From assembly GCA_022827165.1 (NCBI GenBank), contig JAJDTN010000119.1:1-17929 (forward strand): 17,929 bases of DNA. The letters run 5' to 3'. Below the pieces are notes generated by a model that ran no database searches, was not told the origin of the DNA, and saw only the letters and a list, made by a program, of their open reading frames with translations. Positions 1 through 6,732 of the stretch are shown here, one piece after another. This DNA is from Candidatus Latescibacterota bacterium. GTDB lineage: Bacteria; Latescibacterota; UBA2968; UBA8231. A program made the position numbers and the translations under genes. How positions within the stretch are numbered: the stretch's first letter is position 1; the number at the start of each line of letters is the position of its first letter.

Positions 1-19
1 GGACCGCAAGCAACCACGC

Positions 20-517
20 ATGGGCCGACGGCCCGCATCGATGCTGGCCATACCCGCCCTGCTGCTCTCGGTGAGCGCCGGTCTGGCCCTGCCCGCGCCG
101 CCCGAGACGGTGTTGGCCGAACCGTACACCCCGGAGGGCCAAGCCGAGGAGAGCGGCTTCATCCTGTTGACCTGGGATGCGGTGGAGGGAGCCGACGGCT
201 ACCGCATCTGGCGGCAGATGCGGGTCGACCGGGTCCTCGATGAGGCGGGCCACCTGGTGGAGCTGGACACGCCCGGGGACGCCCTCGTTGTGTGGGATGC
301 CATCGACGTCCAGCCAGGGCAGCCCGTGATCAGGGCCGTCGTTTCCAGGGGAGAGAGCCACACCCGCTGGGCCGTCACGACGGTGCGGAATACCGCTGAC
401 GGCCAGCTGGAGTCCGAGCCGCGGTTCTACCAGATGCCGGTGGAGGGAGTCGGGACCGCGGTGCAGGCGGGCAGCTGGGGGGACGTGAAGCAGTTGCCGA
501 GGAGGGATGCCCGATGA
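20..517 (+). CDS. Secreted protein with fibronectin type III-like domain (possibly 5'-truncated)
   Basis: Encodes about 165 residues. The N-terminus has Arg residues followed by a hydrophobic run (about residues 8-24) ending in Ala-Leu-Pro, which reads as a Sec signal peptide. Residues about 44-135 look like an FN3-type beta-sandwich: a TWDAVEGADGYRIWR strand pair and a late strand rich in TVRNTADG. No catalytic motif is visible, so a structural or binding role in the envelope is inferred. The reading frame is open to the window edge and neither the ATG at 20 nor the in-frame ATG at 41 has a convincing Shine-Dalgarno sequence, so the true start may lie upstream. The stop overlaps the next gene's start (ATGA at 514-517), implying co-transcription and translational coupling. 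Confidence 0.7.
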   Translation: MGRRPASMLAIPALLLSVSAGLALPAPPETVLAEPYTPEGQAEESGFILLTWDAVEGADGYRIWRQMRVDRVLDEAGHLVELDTPGDALVVWDAIDVQPGQPVIRAVVSRGESHTRWAVTTVRNTADGQLESEPRFYQMPVEGVGTAVQAGSWGDVKQLPRRDAR

Positions 518-1149
518 CCGAACAGGCCGCTCCATACCCCGTTCAGTTCTCCATCGACTACCCCGAGTCCAGCCGCAGACTCACGGTATTCTTCCGGCTC
601 CTCCTGGCGGTGCCGATCCTGATCGTTCTCGCCCTCGTGGGCGGGTCGCTCGTCACCGAAGATGCGGGCGCGTACCAGTGGCCGGCTGCCCTCGCCACGG
701 GGGGCCTGCTGTGGCTGCCCCCCATGCTGATGATCCTCTTCCGGCGGAAGTACCCGCGCTGGTGGTTCGACTGGAACCTGGAGCTGACCCGCTTCGGGAC
801 CCGGGTCGAGGCCTACGTGCTGCTGCTGCGCGACGACTATCCCTCCACCGACGAGGCGCAGGGCGTCCACCTCGACATCCCGTACCCGGACGCGCAAGGC
901 GGGCTGAACCGGTTCCTGCCGCTGGTCAAGTGGATCCTGGCGATCCCGCACTACATCGTGCTGGCCATCATCTGGATCCTGGCCATCCTGGTGACCATCC
1001 TCGCCTGGTTCGTGATCCTCATCGTCGGCCGCTACCCCAGGGAGCTGTTCCTCTTCGTGGAAGGAACCCTGCGCTGGAGCCTGCGGGTCACGGCCTACGC
1101 CTTCCTCCTCACCACCGACCGCTACCCGCCCTTCCGTTTCGGCGACTGA
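514..1149 (+). CDS. DUF4389 family membrane protein
   Basis: A 211-residue integral membrane protein matching the DUF4389 pattern. Hydrophobic segments lie near residues 24-45, 56-76 and 140-172. Two similar blocks, around residues 90-111 and 183-206, each run from E-x-T through a V-x-AY-x-FLL-like stretch to an acidic/aromatic DYP or DRYP ending, so the protein looks like an internal duplication, as is usual for this family. The function of DUF4389 is unknown. GAGG in the sequence before the ATG is a reasonable ribosome binding site and the start overlaps the upstream stop. It ends at 1149, directly abutting the stop codon of the convergent antiporter gene with no intergenic base. Confidence 0.85.
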   Translation: MTEQAAPYPVQFSIDYPESSRRLTVFFRLLLAVPILIVLALVGGSLVTEDAGAYQWPAALATGGLLWLPPMLMILFRRKYPRWWFDWNLELTRFGTRVEAYVLLLRDDYPSTDEAQGVHLDIPYPDAQGGLNRFLPLVKWILAIPHYIVLAIIWILAILVTILAWFVILIVGRYPRELFLFVEGTLRWSLRVTAYAFLLTTDRYPPFRFGD

Positions 1150-3711
1150 CTACTCCCGCGCCTCCGGGAACTGCTCGTAGAGCAGGTTGAACGCCGCCGG
1201 CGTTCCGCAGACATAGAGGGCGTCCGCCTCGGACAGCTCGGCCGCCGGCAGATCCAGCTGCACTTCGCCGCCGCGCTCGACGGCGATCACCGAGCAGCCG
1301 GTGCGCTCGCGGATGCGCGCCTCCAGGGGGCGGCCGCCGAAGCGCCGGGCGGGCATCTTCACCAGCTTGATCCGCGGCTGGTGGGAGACCGCCTCGCCGA
1401 GGACGTGGTGGGCCAGGATCTGGCCCGCCACCTGGCTCACGGAGAGGGCGAAGTCGGCGCCGGCCTGCTGCAGGCGGCCCACGTTCTCCACGTGGTTGAC
1501 GGCGGCGATGATCGGCACCTCGGGGGCGTAGTCGCGCACCACGGTGGTGGCCAGCAGGTCGGCGCTGTCGGTCTCGTGGGCCAGGCTCACGGCGCGGGCC
1601 CCGGCGATGGGGGTGCGCTCCAGGACCTCCCGGTCGAGGATGTCGCCGGCCAGGTCCACCCCCTTGCCGCCGGCGGGATCGACGACGAAGGTCGGCTCGC
1701 CGGCGCTGCGCAGGATCTCCACCAGCTTCTCCCGCACGTCGCCCGAGCCGACGACGACCAGCGGTCCCTCCTCGGTGATCGGTCTCACCCAGTCGTCGAG
1801 GCGGCGGATGCTCTCGGGCGAGCCGGCGGCCACCAGGATCGACCCCGGCTGCAGGGTCTCGCCGGCCCCGGGGGGCGAGTGCAGGGAGTCCTCCTTCCAC
1901 TGGCCGACGATCTGGGTGCCGGTGCGGGCCCGCAGTTCGCTGCCGGCCAGGGTCGCCCCCGCCAGGGGGCTGCCGTCGTGGACGCGGATCTCGGCCACCT
2001 CCAGCAGGTGGCCCAGGGGCTCGACGCCAGCCACGCGGGGGCCGATGCGGGCGCTGGCGCGCACGGCCAGGACCGCGGCCAGGGCGTGGTTCGGGGTGAA
2101 GGCGGCGCTGGCCCCGGCCAGCATCATCGGCGCCCGGCGGCTCGGCTCGTCGATGAGCGCCACGATCGTCCCCCGGAACCCCTGCTCGCGGGCCCCGAGG
2201 GCGAAGAGGGCGTTGCGGTCGTCCTCGCCGTTGGCCACCAGGGCCCGGGCCCCGGCCAGCCGTCTCAGGTCCAGCTCGTCCTCGGCCAGGGAGGCGTGCA
2301 CGACCCGCTCACCGTGGGCCAGCAGCCGCCGGGCGACGGCCTCGTCCTCCTCGATCACCACCGCGGGCCTCCCGCGGCTCCGGAGCTCCTCCATCAGCCC
2401 CTCCACCTCGGGGCCGAACCCGTAGATGACGACGCCCTCGTCCACGTCGGGCAGGTCTCTCGGCAGCTGGCCGGTGAACCGCTCCTCCACCAGGGGGTCG
2501 CCGAACTTGTCGATCATCACGACGCCGCGCGGGGCGTCCTGCCGGCGCGCCGCCCGCCCCTGGAGGAGCACGGCGCAGCCCTTCAGCGCCAGGGGCGTGA
2601 ACAGGTTGAGCAGGAAGGCGGTGAAGATGAGGATGGTGAAGACGGCCTGGTCGAAGGCGCCCCGGCTCAGGGCCAGGGAGGCGAGGATGAGGGCCATCTC
2701 GGCGCGGGCGCACATGCCCACGCCCACGGTGAGGGCCTCGCGGAAGGGCAGGCCTACGCGCAGGGCCATGCCCCCGGCGCTGACGATCTGGCCGACGATC
2801 ACGAGGAGGGTGAGGAGGACGACGAACCCCACCTGGGCGGCGCTGATGTCGAAGGTGACGGAGAACCCGAGGGAGATGAAGAAGATCGGCCCGAGGAAGG
2901 AGTAGGCGATGCCGTAGGCGCGGTCGTTGACCACCCGCACGAGGTTGGGGTGGGCGATCTTCTCCTCGAAGAACAGCCCCGCCAGGTAGGCGCCGAGGAT
3001 CATGTGCAGGCCGATCGCCTCGGCGATCAGACCGGCGCCGAAGGCGGTGACCAGGACGAAGGTGAAGCCCTTGCCGCCCTCGGAGCGGAAGGGCAGGTGC
3101 AGGCGCGGATAGACCCAGGTGGCCAGGCCGAAGCAGACGGCGAAGAAGGCCGCCACCTTGCCCAGGGTGACGAGGATGGCCATGGGCTCGAAGGTGCCGC
3201 CCGTGAGCAGGCCGATGACGACGCCGAAGAACACGATCGTCAGCAGGTTGTCGAAGACGCAGCAGGCGAGGAAGACGTGGGCCACGCGGGTGTTGGCCAG
3301 GCCCAGGTCGCGCAGGCTCTTGAGGGTGATGACCACCGCCGTGGTCGCCATGGTCAGGCCGACGAAGGTGGCGCCCACGTAGTCGAGGCCGAAGGCGAGG
3401 GCCAGGCCGAAGCCGACGCCGAAGGGGACGATGGCGCCCACCACGGCGACGCCGACGGAGCGCTTGAGGGCGCCGAAGAACTCGTGGGGCTGGGTCTCCA
3501 CGCCGGCGTGGAACATGAGGAAGAAGATGCCGATCTCGGCCAGCAGCTGGATCGTCTCGTCGGGCCGGATCAGGCCCAGCACCGCCGGCCCCACCACCAC
3601 CCCGACGATGAGCTCCCCCGTCACCGTGGGCAGCCCCAGGGGCCGCAGGGTGACGGCCACCAGCCAGATGCCGGCGAGCAGAATCAGCAGGTCGAGGGCG
3701 ATGTCGTGCAT
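1150..3711 (-). CDS. CPA2-family monovalent cation:proton antiporter with two RCK modules
   Basis: An 853-residue inner-membrane transporter. Residues 1-385 hold about 12-13 hydrophobic helices typical of the CPA2 (KefB-type) Na+/K+:H+ exchanger fold, with an FDN motif at 153-155 in the position where the family carries its ion-binding acidic residue. The cytosolic half contains two regulatory RCK units: TrkA-N-like about 427-555, TrkA-C about 571-640, a second TrkA-N about 650-771 and TrkA-C about 780-853. The glycine-rich loops are GFGPEV (431-436) and GSGDVR (655-660), both short of the full GxGxxG, so nucleotide binding may be altered. The expected role is gated K+ or Na+ efflux coupled to protons. 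It is the last gene of a minus-strand operon, starting 12 bases after the oxidoreductase stop, with only a weak ribosome binding site. Confidence 0.9.
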   Translation of the reverse strand: MHDIALDLLILLAGIWLVAVTLRPLGLPTVTGELIVGVVVGPAVLGLIRPDETIQLLAEIGIFFLMFHAGVETQPHEFFGALKRSVGVAVVGAIVPFGVGFGLALAFGLDYVGATFVGLTMATTAVVITLKSLRDLGLANTRVAHVFLACCVFDNLLTIVFFGVVIGLLTGGTFEPMAILVTLGKVAAFFAVCFGLATWVYPRLHLPFRSEGGKGFTFVLVTAFGAGLIAEAIGLHMILGAYLAGLFFEEKIAHPNLVRVVNDRAYGIAYSFLGPIFFISLGFSVTFDISAAQVGFVVLLTLLVIVGQIVSAGGMALRVGLPFREALTVGVGMCARAEMALILASLALSRGAFDQAVFTILIFTAFLLNLFTPLALKGCAVLLQGRAARRQDAPRGVVMIDKFGDPLVEERFTGQLPRDLPDVDEGVVIYGFGPEVEGLMEELRSRGRPAVVIEEDEAVARRLLAHGERVVHASLAEDELDLRRLAGARALVANGEDDRNALFALGAREQGFRGTIVALIDEPSRRAPMMLAGASAAFTPNHALAAVLAVRASARIGPRVAGVEPLGHLLEVAEIRVHDGSPLAGATLAGSELRARTGTQIVGQWKEDSLHSPPGAGETLQPGSILVAAGSPESIRRLDDWVRPITEEGPLVVVGSGDVREKLVEILRSAGEPTFVVDPAGGKGVDLAGDILDREVLERTPIAGARAVSLAHETDSADLLATTVVRDYAPEVPIIAAVNHVENVGRLQQAGADFALSVSQVAGQILAHHVLGEAVSHQPRIKLVKMPARRFGGRPLEARIRERTGCSVIAVERGGEVQLDLPAAELSEADALYVCGTPAAFNLLYEQFPEARE

Positions 3712-3723
3712 CGGCGGCGGGGC

Positions 3724-4818
3724 CTACCGGAACCAGTCGTAGTTCAGGCCGAGGGAGCGGTCCTCCAGGGGCAGGTCGACGCGCTGCCCGCCGCGAGCCG
3801 AGGAGAGCTTGAGGGCGATCTCCACCTCCAGGGCCGCGGCCACCCGCCGGCCCGAGTTCTTGGGCTCGTCCAGGCGCCCGGCGAGGCAGTCCATCACGTC
3901 GTTGAGGGTGTAGATGCCGCCGTAGGGCGGCACGAACTGCGGCTTCGGCCACGGCATGGGGGTGCGCCGCACGCCGTCGTCCACCTCCACGTCCTGCGTC
4001 CGCCGCCAGCCTTCCAGGAAGTCGAACCACATCTCGCCGCGGCTGCCGGTGAGCCGCACCCCGGGGGCGCCCCGGCGGAAGTGCACGGCGAGGCCGTCCT
4101 CGCAGACCATCATCCCCTGGCCGGTGAACTCGTCGCTGCCGGTCTCCCGTCTCGGCTGGTCGCCGGTGCCGGCCACCCAGGCGGGACGGCTGTCGAGGAA
4201 GTAGGACCAGTTCTGGTGCTGGGCGGCGGGGCCGGAGGCCTCGATGGAGACCAGTGTCCCCAGGTCGCCGTCCCGCAGCAGCTGGCGCGCCCGGGCGAAG
4301 GAGGGATGGGTGGTGGTGATCGAGCCGCAGCTCAGGGGCACGCCGGCGGCGGCGCAGGTGCTCACCATGCGGTCCGCCTCCTCGAGGGTGTGGGCCATCG
4401 GCTTCTCGGTGAAGATCCCCTTGGCCCCGCACTCGACGGCCAGGCAGGTGAGGTCGGCCCGGTGCTTGACGTTGGTGGCGACGGCGACGATGTCGGGGCG
4501 CTCGGCGCGCAGCATCTCCGCGGCGTCGGTGTAGAGGGCCTGCACGCCGTAGCGCTCGGAGAACGCCCGCAGCCGCTTGCGGTCGCGCTCGGCGGCGGCC
4601 ACCAGCTCGATCTCGGGTCGGTCGTGCAGGGCCTCGGCGTAGGAGGTGGGCAGGCCTTCCGTGCCCGGGTGGGTGTGATGGTGGAAGCGCCGGTGCAGGT
4701 CCAGCTCCGGCGTCGGCCGGTCGATGTCGTCCACGTTCCAGGTGCCCTGGCGCCGGGCGAGGTCGTAGAGCATGCCCATCCAGCCCAGGCCGATGACGGC
4801 GCCGCGGTAATCGCTCAT
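3724..4818 (-). CDS. Gfo/Idh/MocA family oxidoreductase
   Basis: A 364-residue NAD(P)-dependent oxidoreductase. The N-terminal Rossmann fold shows GLGWMG at residues 10-15, and the family signature EKP lies at 138-140 (context FTEKPMAHTLEEAD). The remainder is the alpha/beta C-terminal substrate domain. Such enzymes oxidise or reduce sugars, cyclitols and related polyols; the substrate cannot be read from the sequence. The start was chosen at the ATG overlapping the lipoprotein stop (ATGA), preceded by a strong AGGAGGA about six bases upstream; the open frame extends further upstream but without family similarity. Histidines are dense around residues 46-50, which could be a metal or substrate loop. 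It lies between the lipoprotein and the antiporter in one operon, a combination that does not reveal its pathway. Confidence 0.88.
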   Translation of the reverse strand: MSDYRGAVIGLGWMGMLYDLARRQGTWNVDDIDRPTPELDLHRRFHHHTHPGTEGLPTSYAEALHDRPEIELVAAAERDRKRLRAFSERYGVQALYTDAAEMLRAERPDIVAVATNVKHRADLTCLAVECGAKGIFTEKPMAHTLEEADRMVSTCAAAGVPLSCGSITTTHPSFARARQLLRDGDLGTLVSIEASGPAAQHQNWSYFLDSRPAWVAGTGDQPRRETGSDEFTGQGMMVCEDGLAVHFRRGAPGVRLTGSRGEMWFDFLEGWRRTQDVEVDDGVRRTPMPWPKPQFVPPYGGIYTLNDVMDCLAGRLDEPKNSGRRVAAALEVEIALKLSSARGGQRVDLPLEDRSLGLNYDWFR

Positions 4819-5300
4819 TTTTCCTCCTCCTGTTGGTCCGGAAAGGTCAGGCGCGCTCCGATGCGCATCTCCGCCAGGCCGAAACGGCCGATGGTGGGCG
4901 TGGTGCGCACCAGGAAGGTGCCCTCTTCCACACGGCTCTCCCCGGCGGCGAAGACCACCGGCTGGCCGAAGGGGATGAACCAGTCGACCAGGAAGCCGCC
5001 TTCCTCGAAGAACCGCAGATCGTAGCGCATCTGCAGCGGCTGGTCCGAGGTGTTGCGGAACCCGATGCGGAAGGGCCCCTCCACCTCGACGTCGTTCTCG
5101 TTGCCGGTGGGCAGCAGCGCCGCCGGGAACCAGCTCGCCGAGTCGACCACCACCGCCTCGCTCAGCCCCGGCGGCGCCGACTCGATCTGCAGCACGGTGC
5201 GCAGCTCCTCCGGGTCCCGCCAGCGCAGGGGGTCCTCGGCGTCGCCGCAGCCCCAGGCCCCCAACCCCAGGACCGCCGCCGTCAGGATAGCGGGCCTCAC
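4815..5300 (-). CDS. Small lipoprotein, Ig-like beta-sandwich, unknown function
   Basis: Starting at GTG (5300-5298), this encodes 161 residues. The N-terminus is Met-Arg, a hydrophobic stretch, then AWGC at about residues 15-18, a plausible though imperfect lipobox with Cys18 as the lipidated residue. The rest is beta-rich with no recognisable catalytic residues and resembles small Ig-fold exported proteins (FRIGFRNTSDQPLQMRYDL). An alternative start is the ATG at 5354-5352, overlapping the methyltransferase stop; it would add 18 residues and bury the signal sequence. Both starts have GGAGG seven bases upstream because the junction is tandemly duplicated by 54 bp. The GTG gives the better signal peptide. 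The stop overlaps the oxidoreductase start by ATGA. Confidence 0.7.
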   Translation of the reverse strand: MRPAILTAAVLGLGAWGCGDAEDPLRWRDPEELRTVLQIESAPPGLSEAVVVDSASWFPAALLPTGNENDVEVEGPFRIGFRNTSDQPLQMRYDLRFFEEGGFLVDWFIPFGQPVVFAAGESRVEEGTFLVRTTPTIGRFGLAEMRIGARLTFPDQQEEEK

Positions 5301-5384
5301 GCCGCCGCCTCCGTGCTCTCGCGCATGCGCCGCCGTCAGGGCCGCCGCCCTCATCCGCCCGCCTCCGTGCTCTCCCGCTTGCGC
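5273..5384 (-). repeat. Imperfect 54-bp tandem duplication across a gene junction
   Basis: Bases 5277-5330 and 5331-5384 align without gaps at a fixed offset of 54, about 43 of 54 positions identical, with CCGTGCTCTC (5311-5320 and 5365-5374) and CGCCGTCAGG (5277-5286 and 5331-5340) exact. Each copy contains, on the minus strand, the last codons of the methyltransferase, a stop codon, GGAGG and a start codon. The copy nearer the methyltransferase holds its true stop. The other still encodes a relic ending RESTEAAA-stop. The period is a multiple of three, so the lipoprotein frame is kept through both copies. Confidence 0.8.
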
Positions 5385-6328
5385 AGCCGCGCCACGAAGA
5401 ACGCCTCCCGCGTCTCGTCGGGGGCAAGGCGCGCGCAGCGGCCCACCGCCGCCTGGAAGCTCCGCCCCTCCCACTCCGGCAGGGCGGGCTCCGCAAACGC
5501 TTCCGGCAGGTCGAGAGCCTCGACTCTCAGAGCCTCCCCGAAGCGTTCGAGGAGTCCGTCGACGACGGCTTCGTTCTCCTCCGGCGCCAGGGTGCAGGTG
5601 CAGTACACGAGGACGCCCCCGGGCTTGAGGGCGCGCACCGCGGAGATGGCCAGGTTGTTCTGCTTGCGCGCCATGTCGCGGATCTTCTTCGGCCCCCAGT
5701 AGCGGAAGCTGGCCGGGTCGCCGGCGCGGAAGCGGCCCTCGGAGGTGCACGGCGCGTCGAGGAGGACCCGGTCGAAGCGCTCCGGCACCTTGCGCCCCAC
5801 GCCGCCGCCGTCGGCCAGGTAGGTCCGGGCGATGGTGACCCCGCAGCGCTCCAGGTTGCGCCGCAGCCGGTGGAAGCGCGCCTTCACCGACTCCACCGCG
5901 GCGATGCGTCCGCGGTTGTCCATGCGTCCGGCGATCTGCACCGTCTTGCCGCCCGGCGCCGCCGCCAGGTCCAGGACCTCCTCCCCCGGTTGCGGGTCGA
6001 GCAGCAGGACGGGCACCATGCTCGACGGGTTCTGCACGTACACGCGCCCCTCGCGGGCGGCGCCGCTGTCGACCAGGGCACGCCGCTGGTCCGCCGCCGC
6101 CACCCAGGCCCCGGGGGGCCACCCCAGGGGCCGGGGGGTGATCCCATCCCGCCGCAGCTCGGCCACGGCTTCCTCCTCGGCGGCCATCAGCGTGTTGACG
6201 CGGAAGGCCGCTGACGGCGGAGATCCCAGGGAGCGGCGCCAGCCGTCCAGGCGCGCGGCGGGCAGCAGCCGCTCCACGCGGGAGAGAAAGTCGGCCGGCA
6301 GACCGGCTTCGGGATGGCATTCGCTCAT
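5351..6328 (-). CDS. RNA (cytosine-5-)-methyltransferase, RsmB/RsmF/NOP2-Sun family
   Basis: A 325-residue SAM-dependent RNA m5C methyltransferase, expected to modify rRNA (or tRNA) in the cytoplasm. The SAM-binding motif is DLAAAPGGKT at about 120-129. Motif IV, DAPC, is at 191-194, and motif VI, YCTCT, at 242-246 contains the presumed nucleophile Cys245 with Cys194 as the release cysteine. It lacks the NusB-like N-terminal domain of RsmB (about 430 residues), so it is closer to the short RsmF-like or archaeal-type members; the exact target base is not decidable here. The start is the ATG at 6328-6326; the upstream open frame runs through repeats and is not coding. It is the first gene of the four-gene minus-strand operon and its TGA overlaps a possible ATG for the lipoprotein. 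Confidence 0.9.
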   Translation of the reverse strand: MSECHPEAGLPADFLSRVERLLPAARLDGWRRSLGSPPSAAFRVNTLMAAEEEAVAELRRDGITPRPLGWPPGAWVAAADQRRALVDSGAAREGRVYVQNPSSMVPVLLLDPQPGEEVLDLAAAPGGKTVQIAGRMDNRGRIAAVESVKARFHRLRRNLERCGVTIARTYLADGGGVGRKVPERFDRVLLDAPCTSEGRFRAGDPASFRYWGPKKIRDMARKQNNLAISAVRALKPGGVLVYCTCTLAPEENEAVVDGLLERFGEALRVEALDLPEAFAEPALPEWEGRSFQAAVGRCARLAPDETREAFFVARLRKRESTEAGG

Positions 6329-6369
6329 GACTCGGGGACGCGGCCTATATGTACCGCCCCTGAGCGGGA

Positions 6370-6437
6370 CCCGCCAACCGGCCTGCGTCCGCCCGCGGGG
6401 AGCCGGGCTGCCGGCAAGGCCGCAGGCCGCTGGACCG
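6370..6437. repeat. Structured intergenic repeat, unit 1
   Basis: A 68-bp GC-rich unit matching unit 2 (6475-6542) at 64 of 68 positions with an offset of 105. It can fold: CGGCCTGCG (6379-6387) pairs perfectly with CGCAGGCCG (6421-6429), enclosing a smaller hairpin of GCCCG (6391-6395) with CGGGC (6404-6408). A shorter related piece follows at 6442-6471. Confidence 0.8.
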
Positions 6438-6474
6438 TGGTCCGCCAACCGGCCCCATCCGCTCGCGGAGGCCG

Positions 6475-6542
6475 CCCGCCAACCGGCCTGCGTCCGCCCG
6501 CGGGGGATCGGGCTGCCGGCAAGGCCGCAAGCCGCTGGACCG
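6475..6542. repeat. Structured intergenic repeat, unit 2
   Basis: Second copy of the 68-bp unit. Three of the four differences from unit 1 fall in the predicted inner loop (6506-6508). The fourth (G to A at 6530) lies in the outer stem CGGCCTGCG (6484-6492)/CGCAAGCCG (6526-6534), giving a C-A mismatch in a plus-strand RNA but a G-U wobble in a minus-strand RNA. A weaker third fragment begins near 6545. Confidence 0.8.
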
Positions 6543-6732
6543 AGACCCGCCAGCCCGGCAGGCCTCCGGCCCCGGAGGAAGCCCGGCCACCCGGGCGGGG
6601 CGCGCAGGCCGCGGGACCGGGGTTGCCACTGTACTGCTGGCGGACGTATCCCATACACCGTCCGGAACGCCCCGGTCCCTTCGGGCATCGGTCCTGCAAG
6701 ACTCGCTTCCCCCGCACCGTGGAGCCCACCCA

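Larger units (their letters stand above)
6329..6732. other. Divergent intergenic region between the methyltransferase operon and the phosphoesterase gene
   Basis: About 400 bp without a credible gene. It must hold the promoters for both flanking operons, but no confident -35/-10 pair was identified; ATATAG around 6343-6350 on the minus strand is a weak candidate -10 for the methyltransferase. Its centre (6370-6580) is filled by the GC-rich foldable repeats described separately. Long open frames crossing it on both strands are rich in Arg, Pro and Gly and look like composition artefacts. Confidence 0.6.

Noticed and set aside
1381..5025. Very long plus-strand open frame (over 1200 codons) opposite the antiporter and oxidoreductase
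   Set aside because: It is rich in His, Gly, Asp, Glu and Gln with no domain structure, and lies antisense to two well-recognised genes; GC-rich codon use on the minus strand removes stops from this frame.
6370..6580. CRISPR-like array
   Set aside because: Only two full units plus fragments, with internal dyads and no unique spacer series or cas genes.
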